NCBI GenBank assembly: GCA_013339765.2
Contig: CM023452.1
Coordinates: forward strand, 156,868,977 to 156,932,976
From: Haemaphysalis longicornis
Taxonomy: Eukaryota > Arthropoda > Arachnida > Ixodida > Ixodidae
Direction of reading: 5' to 3'
DNA: 64,000 bases
Shown: in pieces, positions 22,144-32,307 of the stretch
Layout of the letters: each line of letters starts with the position of its first letter
How positions within the stretch are numbered: the stretch's first letter is position 1
Position numbers and translations under genes: made by a program
Notes under the pieces: generated by a model
Told to the model about the DNA's origin: nothing
Seen by the model: only the letters and a program-made list of their open reading frames with translations
The model's database searches: none

Positions 22144-24910
22144 TGTATACAGCCTGCTTTTGTGTAGCCCTCAGCACAGGAAGAACGATGTATGATAATA
22201 AAGGGAAAGCAGAGTAGAAAAAATATAGGGCAACCAAGCACTCCATGTTATTTTGTGAATGAAGAAGGTTATTGTCCAATGATCTACACTAAATGGCGAA
22301 TTGTCTACGAGCTTATAACTGTGCATCGTGTGGACATTCCTCGTCACTGGTGTAGAAAATGGCACGTGATCATACGTTGGATACGCACTTCATTGCAGAA
22401 AGGTACCGCATTTGCGCACAATGCCCACGACGTACGGCACTCTACATGACACTCACTGAACACATTGTTCGGCATGAAGTGATGACACACATATAGCGCA
22501 AAGTTTTCGTTGCGTGTTACCTTTTTTGACATTGAAGAATACTCCTTCGATTTCAAAAGCCCGAGTTTTTCCAAAAAACGTACGTAGTGTATATCTGCGA
22601 GCCGCTGGGCCACAATACCATGTCTATTGAATTTAAGAGTTCCGCACTTACCGCGGCGTTCGCGCCGCAGAAAAGGCGCGGGTCACGCCGTGCTACCGGT
22701 GCTCCTTCTGTAGGCAACGCATTTTCACTTTTGACGTTGAAGCTTTGTGTAAACTAATTTATCTAGGGCTACAAGTTCTAACTGAAACGCACGTATTCTG
22801 CTTTGAACATTTTATGTTCATAGAAACAAGGTTGATTGGAGTTAAAGGAACCCAGAAAAGCTTTTTAAAAGTAGCAGTTCAATGCATTTCGCAGATGGAA
22901 CGCATAACGGAAGATGGAACGCATAACAGGCGCCATTCATTTTACGGATAATTTGTAAACAATTTTAAAGATTGTTTACAAATAGCTGTTTGAAAGATTG
23001 TTTACATCGGCCCTCAGCCAATGAGCATGACGGCACAGCGAACTGCCACTGCTGAAGCGACACCCGCGCGCCCCCACATTCGTCAGTGCTCATGACATTA
23101 CAGAATGATGTCCGACACCGGTGGTCTCACTGCCATTGGCTTACTGCTGCTCTTCCTGGTTTTTGTGTGATCCAGAAACAGTGGCCTGCGCCGCAGAGTG
23201 GGTCTAGAGTTATGGATTTCTCAGCGATGTTGCGAAACCTGCGCTCCGGGTCCTTCGGAACAAGATGGAAAATCCGTGCAAAATGGTTGGTTTCAAGGCC
23301 AGTGTTTGTAGCGGTATAAAAATGAGGCGTTCTCTACCTAAATATGCGCGCTTGCCAGCTATTTGTCTGGGGAGCATTGGTCTCACAGAGTTGGTGCCAC
23401 GCAGGAGTGCCCGTGCTTGAGGTACATTATCATTTTTGCTCGAGCGAGACTTCTGTACGGCTGATGCCGAAAACTGTCGCATAGAGCAATCATAAGAAAC
23501 GCCTTCCTCAACAGGATTGTCGCTTTCGCTCAGCGCAAAAAAGAAAAAAGCAGCAGCAGAAGGCTGGTCACAAATGGCTTGCAGCCATTAGCCTGGCGGG
23601 GCGCGCGCACGGACTGCAGGTTGGCATTTCTCGATGTTTATCTCAGTTCCATTTTGCACATACGCATCACACAAGTATGGACCCTCAGGGCACTTAGTTG
23701 CAAGCATCATTATAGATCTACATCGTTCTGAATGATGCACCAAACGAAATACCAGTGGATGACTGTAAACAATGCCTGACATTTTGTCTAAAATCTTCCT
23801 ACGCTGACACGGTGTGCATGTTTTCTCTTTTTGTTTCAATATAGAAACGGAGTACAACTTCAACCCTGCCAATGGTACTTCAAGCTTTTTCTTCTCTTTT
23901 TTGAGAGAGTATAAATTTTGAATACACAGCGTCCAGGGAGAGGGCCCCCAAGCTGACTAAAAATATAGGCTAACCATTACTGCCGGCCGTGCTTGAAAGA
24001 TGTACAAGAGTAAAGCTTTTTTTCAGAGAACCATAGATCTCGAAGACTAAACACCAAAATGAAATACGTTAGTATATAAGGTGCAATTTGTGACTCGTGC
24101 CGTGTAAAATCAACGTGTGAAGCTGGTATTAACATGGGCAATTAGGGTCTGCGTGCTCATGTGGTAGGCTGACGAGCTCGCGTGAATACCTGATTGCAAT
24201 TGTTTCACTTGCTCCTGGACTTCATACTTCTTACAACCACGTTGCATTTTATTTTCAAAATACTGTGGGCTCACCAAAGGAGTCAAAGGCCAGCTAATGT
24301 GGTGACCAAATATTATGCCTCGTAAGCAAAAATACGCATGGTTTATGAACCGTGAGTGTTCTTTGCGAAAAACGCCCACACACCACCTTTTATTTTAGTA
24401 AAAACATAGTTGCCTCATCAGCAGAATCAAGGGCCACTGAATACAGAAGCAAACCACAGAGCATTCACACGAAGGAACTGTACTCTGAATTTATAAAGAG
24501 CTCGTCTCGTCTCAGGGGCATTTTAAGCGACTTTTGCAGTGATATCGTTTTAATTGGTCATCCATTCGTGCTCTAATTTTGCGTAAAGGTCTCATTGCCC
24601 GGTTCGAAATATCGCCTCAATCTTTCACACATCGTAAGCGTTCTTCCATTTCCAGAAGGCGCCAAAACCAATCATATTGGACTGTTAACAAGATGGCCAA
24701 CAACTAGCCTGCTACAAAGCTGTGCTAAGCACAACTAACTTTACTGGATCTGAGTATAAAGCAGCTCGTGTGGCTGACTCCTTTTTTTTCAGTCACCTTG
24801 GAATCAGGTGGCACTCCAGGGTAGGAGGTCCTGAATGAGGCAAAACTTCCTCATCTGGCACTTTTCCAAGGGTAAGCGTTCTGAACTTTATCAATTAAGA
24901 GTAGCTAGAA
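22144..24910. other. Unassigned intergenic DNA
   Basis: No gene recognised in 2.8 kb. A 19-bp direct repeat (AGATGGAACGCATAACGGA and a close second copy) lies at 22892-22930, followed by two AAAGATTGTTTACA phrases at about 22968-23006. TTAAAGGAACCCAGAAAAGC at 22842-22861 resembles the start of a TTAA-type element, but no matching right end was found. A GC-rich palindromic patch lies at 22650-22700. Frames are 60-94 codons without motifs. Confidence 0.35.
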
Positions 24911-25200
24911 ATGTCGTCAGCGCGGCCTGACGGGGTTCAGTGTGTACATATAGAAGGCATCACGAAGAAGCTCCCCGCTGCCCACCAATGTCATGCGGTA
25001 CTGCAAGGTTGGATTCATCCCATAGGCAATCATTTCTACTGGGTGGCCGCAATGAGCCAAAGCGACAGAGAGCTCACCGTGAGCATGTGGTGGAACATCC
25101 GTAACCGAGTGTGTGACGTTAACACTGGTTACACCCGGCCTTTACTGAATACCTGCATGAGCAAATTGAACACAGTGTATCAAACAATGCAGGTTCCTGG
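24911..25200 (+). pseudogene. Transposase-like fragment (THAP/Kolobok-type, tentative)
   Basis: The frame from 24911 (130 codons) contains ITKKLPAAHQCHAVLQGWIH, then GNHFYWVAAMSQSDRELTVS, then a W-N-I-x-N-R-V and a CMSKLN end. From memory this order (KK-L-x-A, W-x(3)-I-x-NH-x-YW, ELV-x(3)-W, then a Cys-containing loop) matches the C-terminal half of large transposase-like proteins common in ticks and often associated with THAP domains (Kolobok-type). Residues after about 95 do not fit and look like random extension. No catalytic aspartates are included, so the copy is a fragment. Confidence 0.4.
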
Positions 25201-27350
25201 AATGCTTCTGATCAGTTTTGTCACTATTGTAATACTTGACTCTTTTAGCCGCCTTTCCTTCAGTGAGTTGTTTCTCATTTTCTGGGGAGCGTTCGACTTA
25301 TAAACAGCACCAGCCTAGAACACAGCAAATACTACAAAGTAAATATCAAGATGCTGAATTCATAGAAAACTACCTCCAATGCATCGTTTTGTTCGAATGA
25401 TATGTGATCGAGCTGATGATGAAGGAGGTGATGAGGCGAGACACAGTCATACAGGGCCAGGTGGGGAACAATCACGTTCCTTGCAACTGAGCAAGAGGCC
25501 GGGCACAGAAATAGGCCACAATTGAAAGATGAAGCCAAGGTGCGCAACGTGCAGCTCGAACAGAGCAGCCGCTTTCGCTACGCTTACTTGCCCAGATGTT
25601 GAGCCCATTGTTGAATGAAGAAAAGGAAGCACAGCTTGCCATAAGGGAAGCCATCCTGAGGTTGCCTCAGAGACACGGGGCTCTCACAGTAGCAAAGTGG
25701 CCTGACGCCTTGACCGTCTGCTTCTTTGACCCCACAATTTGCGGTGTCGACACGCCAGCCGCCGGGCATGCCGACGCACACCATCGAAATGTTTTCGTAC
25801 TACCATCACTGAGCACATGACAGCACTCGACAGTCTGCTGCTGCTCCAGAACCACCCAGAAACAATTCCTAACTTAACGTAGCCGTAAACATCTTCCTAC
25901 ACAAGCAGCTGGCCTCAATAGGAAAAATGGCGGGACTGCCCGATGGAGCCCACGTATCTCGTTGTGTCAGTTCCGTAGAAGGCATTGGTTTTGTTCCATA
26001 GAAGGCTTGCCATATATCTTTAAGATGTCTGGAGGCAGCGTCAAATTTTGCCTGTACATATACACGTTCGAGAAGCTCGCCTGCTGTGCCAGTGCTTGTG
26101 TGTCTAAGCCCTCCGCTTCCATTTCAAGAATGTCTCCTTATTATTGCCTGAAAAAAGACGAACAAGCGCTTTTTTGGGCTACCGTGTAGGATTTTGCATC
26201 CCTTTAATTCTTACCCCATTTGTGCCTTCCTTGAGCCGACAGATTGCCGTCTTGAGTACTTATTCAGTGTAGCCCGGACACTTTCTCCCACATTCGTGCT
26301 TGTACCTGTTAACCCAATATTCGAGAAGAATGGGACCGCGTAACGTAGCGGCAGTGAGTCGCTATTCGAACAAAACTTCAGGTCTGAATGTTGCTGGTGG
26401 TTTGGTTCTGGTTCAATAATAACGTCGATTCTACTGGGGTTTTGTCGCACTTTTTGTCTGTAATGTTCATCAATGACATAGATTATACATCCGTAGTCGT
26501 GCTGCTCTATTTGAGCCAAAATAAATGTATGAAGTAATGTGTCTACCCGTATATCGGAGAGAACTTTTAAAGTCGTTTACAAAATGCGGGTATCGGCTTG
26601 CATTTCAGGATGCGGCTTTTATGTAACCGCTACACACTCAACCTCATCTCGTGCCCGCAGTGTTGCAGCTTCCAGGTTTCATTTTGTTCGTTCAGCCCTT
26701 GTCATCACAACCGTAAGGGTACCGTGGTGGTTTGATTACGTCGCTGTGGGACCTCGAGAAGTGCACGACCTGGCGGCACAAAGGCGCGCACAATTCGGTG
26801 CCACTACACCGAAGCTTTTATGTTGCAGAGCTGGACTATTTTCAAGCCTCCAATCACAGCGGGACTTTCATGTAGACGCTTTTTTACCGATAGCGGAAGC
26901 AGCGGAACAAAACTTTCAACTGCGTTCGAAAGCGAAGGGCCTTTACAGGATCCAAGAAATCTTGACACTACGGCGTGGAGAAGGATGTTGCCGACTTTAT
27001 CTGGAAGCAAAGAAAACATGGAACGTCCTTTACGATGAAGCTAATCGAGGTGAATGAGAAGAAAATTGTAAACTATCCGGTGACAGCGCGAACTGAGGTG
27101 AAGGCTGGGGTCAGTGTGCCATAACGTATCCTCTGAGTTTGAGGGGAAGCTCGTCGCATTACAACGCTTTGATAAACACGAGCGGCTGGGAAAAGAGTAC
27201 TGAGTGGTCACGATCACAATTGCCGATCAGTCCGCGGTTTATTTGGCATGCGCGTAACCTGCACAGTGATTTAGAAGGCAGATAAGTAACTGAAAGTGAA
27301 ACGTACACCGTAGAAGAAGCAGCACTCCACGCCGACGTTGTGTCTCATGG
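25201..27350. other. Unassigned DNA with one 172-codon frame
   Basis: The plus frame at 26539-27057 is long for this window (172 residues, Arg- and Ser-rich) but has no domain, and its composition matches the local DNA. Shorter plus and minus frames at 25447-25855 overlap each other. I call no gene. The stretch may hold the remains of the element whose transposase fragments flank it. Confidence 0.3.
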
Positions 27351-27353
27351 CCG

Positions 27354-28025
27354 ATGGGGAAATGCTGTTGCCTAACTATATTTTTAACAGAAATACTCTT
27401 CAAGCGGGGGATGTTTCCCAAAAACGTTGCTGTAGCAGCTCACAAGAATGGGTGGATGAGTGATGTCCTCATTAAAGATTGGGTGAAGACCGTTCGCCAG
27501 TATGGGCTGGGGCTCTCCTCTTCCTGCATTATTTTTCAGAGGAGTACTCTACAAGCCGGGAGCGCTTTTCAAAAAAAAAAAGACGTCCTCGCACGAGCTG
27601 ATGACATAGGGAGGATGAGTGTTGCTGTCATTGAAGATTGGGTGAAGACAGCTTGGCAATGCTGTCCCGGAGCGGTGCTGTTTAAGGAGGTAGTCCTGCT
27701 TCTCGACTCCTATAATGGCTGTTTAGAAGACGCAGTGAAGTCGAAGCTTTCGGACGGCGGTACCGTTAAACCTGGGTGTAACAAAACTCTGTGTAACAAA
27801 TTCCTGGATTTAGGGAAATTTTATAGGGGCCATGAGGACGATATACAAGTTAGTTTTATTCGAAAGATTTCGTGTTCTATAGTGCCCCAGGGCTTGTCCG
27901 GAAGCAAAGGAAACCTTATTCACTGCGAAAGTAATCAATTCCAGCTAAAATGTGGATTTTCCCGCCAAAACGTGTGTTTGATGGACGTTTGCAATGACAT
28001 CAAAAGAACAGTTATTTCAGCTTAA
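27354..28025 (+). pseudogene. Tigger/pogo-type DDE transposase remnant with internal duplication
   Basis: At 223 codons this is the longest uninterrupted frame outside simple repeats and the large LINE. Residues about 30-46 (AAHKNGWMSDVLIKDWVKT) and 106-122 (PGAVLFKEVVLLLDSYNGCL, with an Asp in LLLDS) match the K-GWM-x(n)-W and LL-x-LDS-F-x-GH pattern of the C-terminal catalytic part of pogo/Tigger (DDE_1) transposases. The segment with NGWM...DWVKT is present twice, 159 bp apart at its 3' end. After residue about 140 similarity fades. The DNA-binding N-terminus and the other catalytic residues are absent, so it should be inactive. Confidence 0.55.
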
Positions 28026-28604
28026 CTTGGCGTGGAGCGGAGCTAGTCAACATAGATGCCGCCACTATACGGCGGCAAGCCGTTTTCTTCCTTTGGTTTG
28101 TTTGTGACCGTATTTAGAACCGGCTTGTTTTTTGTTGATTGAGAAAATACTTGTTTTGTGAAACATGGTGTTCGTTCGACAAATGTTCTCCCGTAAGACA
28201 CCGTCGCTTCGTCAATCGGCCAGCGTTTTCTGAATCAACCCCAATACCCCGCAGTGCTGTACATCTAAACGACGCATAGTGCGCGCAGTACCAACAGCAG
28301 TACAGATCGGTACTTCTATAACTACGTGTGCTTTCATAACTTCCACAGTTTGTCCCACCATTCTTGTTGATATAAAAAATGTGCCCTAAATTTAAGCGAA
28401 AATAGCTCGTTCGGCAAGCTTATAGGTTCTGTATAATTTGGGTTTGCTTTTCCGGCCTCAGCGAATCGCAGGGCTGCCTTGTATGACATCATAGGTTCTG
28501 TTGTGGGAAATGGGCTAGTGAACCATATGGCCATTACCTTTTTTTCATACCTATACAGCTTTTTGAGCGAAGTTTGCGTTAAAAATGGTGTAAGCATGGT
28601 TCTA
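28026..28604. other. Unassigned DNA
   Basis: No gene. The minus frame at 28334-28630 (98 codons) overlaps the transposon terminus that follows, so it is probably the translation of non-coding element DNA. No left terminus for that element was found. Confidence 0.35.
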
Positions 28605-28660
28605 CCGAGGCAATCTTTTGAACGACCCAAACTTGCATTTCATCTTCATGGCCCCATTAA
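28605..28660. repeat. Terminus of a TTAA-type transposon family, copy B
   Basis: Matches 14263-14321 in the same orientation (GGCAATCTTTTGAACG, CCAAACTTGCATTT, then GGCCCCATTAA). The TTAA at 28657-28660 fits the target site of this class. Confidence 0.55.
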
Positions 28661-28887
28661 ACACTCGTTGCCAGCCCCTTTGAAGCCAATGTGCTTGCGA
28701 CGTCTATGTAACGAAACGTCGCGGCGGTTAACCCTGATGTAATGAAGGCTCGCGAGCTGATTAGCTATTGTTTTTTCCAGTTTTACAAAAACGTCTTATA
28801 GGAAAAGGAAGTAATATAGTGAATTCTAGCACTACCGGGAGGAGCCAGCACCACTGAAAACGTGTAGAATCGCCATGGCATGAAATT

Positions 28888-28926
28888 TGTTATGATAATG
28901 ATGATGATTATGATGATGATAAACTG
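28888..28926. repeat. (GAT)n simple repeat
   Basis: Interrupted TGATGATGAT run. Other GAT/ATC tracts in the window are LINE tails, but the flanking sequence here does not match an RTE 3' end. Confidence 0.8.
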
Positions 28927-29204
28927 AGGGGCAAGCACCAACCTGTGGCTAAAAAAGATGTCACTTCTGGTTCTGCTTGCGTAGCGTGGCACCACACGAG
29001 CTAGCAAGAGAAACTAGCCTTCAGCTATTTTTTGTCCGCACCGCAAACTACCTCGCGTTTTCAGGTGTGAGTGCGGTTTAGGCTTCAAAGTTAAGTGTTG
29101 AGGTGCTAGGCAATCCTGGCAGCGTGTACTCGCGCGTCTCTACTTCTATCTGCGGTGTCGGTTCATCGGTAATGAGGTATGCTGCCAGAAAACGAAAACT
29201 GCAA

Positions 29205-29500
29205 AGTGAAGAGCGTGGTCCATTCTTTTTTATGCCGTACGGGTGATCTCATTTGATAGGGACAATGTTTCGCCCTAACTTCCCTAGCCTGGATTAGACT
29301 TCTTTTATCTAGTTTTCTCGATGTAGTTCAACGGCTCTCGAAACACACGCACCGGAAGATGAACGACGGCAGAGCAGACACTGGGGCGTTCGATTCGCCC
29401 ACCTTCGCCTACGCACATCACTTTGTTCTTTCCACTTCGCCGCTGGTGTATCGGTAGGGGAGCACAAGCTCCCCCCAATAAACTTGTTGTCCTTCGAGGG
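29205..29500 (+). mobile_element. Diverged LTR-like copy
   Basis: Colinear with 63215-63510: shared GCGTG-x-TCCATTCTTT, ATGCCG(T/C)ACGGG, GTTTCGCCCTAAC, GAGCACAAG and CCAATAAACTTGTT. The poly(A) signal AATAAA (29477-29482) is conserved, whereas the TATA-like GATAAAAG of the other copies reads GATGAACG. Conservation stops shortly after AATAAACTTGTT, which suggests that only this part belongs to a mobile element. Confidence 0.5.
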
Positions 29501-30580
29501 CTCTATTATCGACATAATAAATCCACAGTGAACTGTGAATTTGCCGGGTCTTTTATGATTGGCTTTCAACTTCGGCGCCCTGCAGGCTGGGATTTTACCC
29601 AGGTATGGGTTTGGCTATTATGTACAGTCTTTTTTAGAACGTTAATGAGTAGTTTGCATTTACACCTTTATGAATATTTCTCGAAGGCTGTGGCGGTTTT
29701 TCATTGCCGTGTTTTGACTGGGATATTTATACATTTACTAATTCTCAAACTACATTTTACCTTGTTTCCGATTATTTGTATCACTTCGACAATATTTCTA
29801 TTTGGTGTGTTTATCAATTTTATAACGTTTCCCATCTAAAGACTTTTTTACCTGAACGCTGTTGTAAAAAAATCATAATCTTTGGTGAGAAAATGGGCCA
29901 CCCTTTTGTTGCTGCGTTCCACGTTATCTTCGTTACAACGCATCTACCGCCACAGCAGGTTGCAATGAACCTACGGCGTGAGGACCGCTGTGCAAAGACT
30001 CCCTAACGTTGCCGTGAGATCCGTCGTTTCAGCGGTGGCTTGCGTAACCAATAAATCATAATTGTAGCTACTTTCTATAAACGAGGCGTTTTTCGTGAAG
30101 GAACAGCAACATTCCAGTTTTTTTTCTACCCACATGCATCACACCCGTGCAGAAAAGTCTGCGTTTTATTACAACTTTGATAGCTTAAATGTTGAACCCT
30201 CCGAAATGATCTTTGACTTATCCATGCAACTGAACTGTTTATTAATCACGGGGTTGGACCGTCCCTCACACAGTTTGCCTTTGAGATGGCAGCGAATTCT
30301 TTTAGGCAGCTCAAATTTACAGGCTGTCCAGAAAAAGCTTTGAAACACGATAAAATAAACATATGCTATTTTCGCGTCTATTTCGTCTACAGCAAACAAA
30401 GTAATGTTATTGAGGTAGACCGGTTTTTAAAGTCATTGGTTTTATAGCGAGAACGTTTGCCACGCATCTAAGGCTATCTTTTTTTTTTTGACCGAGTACC
30501 ACAACTTTCGCAGAAGATTTGTGGTGAATACAAATTGAGAGTGGCCGCCAATTTTTGGAAATTGGTTCGGCTTTTGGACC
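29501..30580. other. Unassigned AT-rich DNA
   Basis: Very T-rich. Frames at 29423-29839 and 29704-30006 are Phe/Leu/Ile-rich because of composition, and I do not interpret them as membrane proteins. No gene recognised. Confidence 0.4.
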
Positions 30581-30582
30581 GT

Positions 30583-30966
30583 TCACCGATTAATATAGGC
30601 AAAATACAGAGCCATCTGATTCTGACATTCAAAAACGTCGTAATGCCCCGCGAAAGTCACCGATTTATCTACAATACAACTAGAACTAGATAAAGCAAAC
30701 TTGTCGGTCGCGCCAATTGAATCACATTTAGAGCGAGTCAAAGAACGTGAGGGTTGGGCTACGAGCAGGAGGTGCATGTTTGGTGGCCCAGGATTCAGCT
30801 CAACATGGACGTTTAAGAGCAAGCCATCTACAGATTGCATTATGTGGTAACACCAGCGATTAAGCGTACGTGGGCAAGGTAGCCACAAGAAAGGATTGTT
30901 GGACCAAATGCAAAATACGTTGTTACAGTAACCCAACTGCACGAGAACAATGTTGGGTGTTTCCAC
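30583..30966 (-). pseudogene. CR1/L2-type LINE fragment with a 2A-like motif
   Basis: The 127-residue frame contains LLLNVHVELNPGPPN near its middle (complement of about 30778-30822). NPGP preceded by (D)VE-x is the signature of 2A-type ribosome-skipping sequences, which occur near the N-terminus of several CR1- and L2-clade LINE proteins. Here the Asp of the usual DVE-x-NPGP is His, so activity is doubtful. The residues before it (CYHIMQSVDGLLLN) fit the hydrophobic leader normally preceding the motif. No endonuclease or reverse transcriptase follows, so the copy is a fragment. Confidence 0.55.
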
Positions 30967-31504
30967 GAAATTTCAGACACGCGTGTCTCGTAGACATGTT
31001 TAATGTTAACGCATTTTGTGTACAGGGGCGAACATATCCGACATTATTTTGTGGGAAAGTTTTTCCTGCCTCTAAACAAGTTCCAAAGACGGCTCCGCTC
31101 GTTAGCGGTCCGCGGAAAACTTGAAACTTCTTCCTCTGTGAAACAAAAACTTTGGCAGCTATCGCACTAGTTCTTTTATGATGGAGTTTGCATACTTTCG
31201 AATGATTTACCGTATTCTTGTTGTGCGTGCAGAGCGGATTCTTTAATATCCAAACTGAAAAAAATAGCGCAAGAGTAAAGTCGTTTTTTTTTCTAAAAAT
31301 TGAAGATACGTGTTTCAATAGTTTCAGTATTATTCGTCGACTCTTTTTCAATCTTCGTGCAAGGTTTTGTCCATGTGGTATAGACGTTTCTATTTCAATA
31401 AAGCACTCTACTGCCGATAACGCATATTGGTATATTTTGAAAGCCAGTTAAAGCAGGCCCCATTTTAACATTCACATCTAAAGGCAAAGGTTGGTATCTG
31501 TTAT
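30967..31504. other. Unassigned AT-rich DNA
   Basis: The minus frame at 30923-31351 (142 codons) is Lys/Phe-rich, without a recognised domain. It overlaps the start of the CR1-type fragment on the same strand, so an upstream untranslated part of that element is possible. Confidence 0.3.
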
Positions 31505-31895
31505 AATCATCACCACCATCATCATCATCCTATCTACGCCCACTGCAGGGCAACCGGCCTCTCCCATAGATCTACAGTTATACCGGTCCTGGTCTAGCTG
31601 TCACCAATATCTCCCCGCAAACTCCCTGATCTAATCTGCCCATCTAACCTTCCGCCGCCCCTGCCACGCTTGCCTTCCCTAAAGATCCACGCTTTTTCCT
31701 TAAATGACCAACGGGTATCTTGCTTCATGTTACATGCCCTGCCTACACCCATTTCTTCGTAATTTCTACTTATGTTCTTAACACGCATTCGTTCCGTCAA
31801 CCACTCCGGTCCCTTCTTGTCGCTTACTGTTACACCTACAATCTTCCGTTCCGTTACTCGCTGAGTCGTCCTTAAATTTAGTTCACCCGGAGGAT
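31505..31895 (-). mobile_element. RTE-type LINE, 3' end
   Basis: On the minus strand the sequence encodes, with few breaks, the C-terminal end of an RTE ORF: LRTTQRVTERKIVGV near the start, then VGRACNMKQDTRW (a degenerate W-AGH-x(2)-R-x-D-x-RW), then GRGGGRLDGQIRS, and finally ERPVALQWA shortly before a (GAT)n tail at 31505-31530. This order is typical of tick RTE elements. Only about 390 bp survive. Confidence 0.7.
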
Positions 31896-32307
31896 CCTCA
31901 GCTGGTCGCCGAGGTGGAACTTGCAGTTGAAATTGTCGGCAGCAGCCTTGTATTCACGACTACGTATTCCTGGGCGAGTTGGTGTTGCATTGAAGAAACA
32001 TTCTTGGCACATGCGGACAACAAGGTCAAAATAGCACTCCCTAGCGTCTCTGCTTTCTTGCCCTTTTCCGCATGCCCTATAAATGTTATCTGTAAGGCTT
32101 TTTTTTGTTTTTACGTGCCCTTTCGTGCTTCTTTTCCTGCAGAGGCTCCTTTTTTAACGCTTTATTCTAGTGTACAGGCATGTGGCGGTCCGTTTTCGTT
32201 CCGCGTCGTAGGCATCTCACTGTGTGTGTAACACACCAACCGAAACTCAAACCGTTTGACAATTGAGGACGGCGGACAGGTCGCAAAGAGCTGCGAGAGT
32301 GTCACGC
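31896..32307. other. Unassigned DNA
   Basis: A 105-codon plus frame at 31914-32231 is hydrophobic because the DNA is T-rich. No gene recognised. Confidence 0.35.

Noticed and set aside
26539..27057. 172-codon plus-strand frame
   Set aside because: Long for the window, but no motif, and a different frame across the same stretch is also open. Not enough to call a gene.
29423..30006. Hydrophobic frames suggesting a small membrane protein
   Set aside because: Very T-rich DNA gives Phe/Leu/Ile-rich translations in several frames; there is no start context or conserved pattern.
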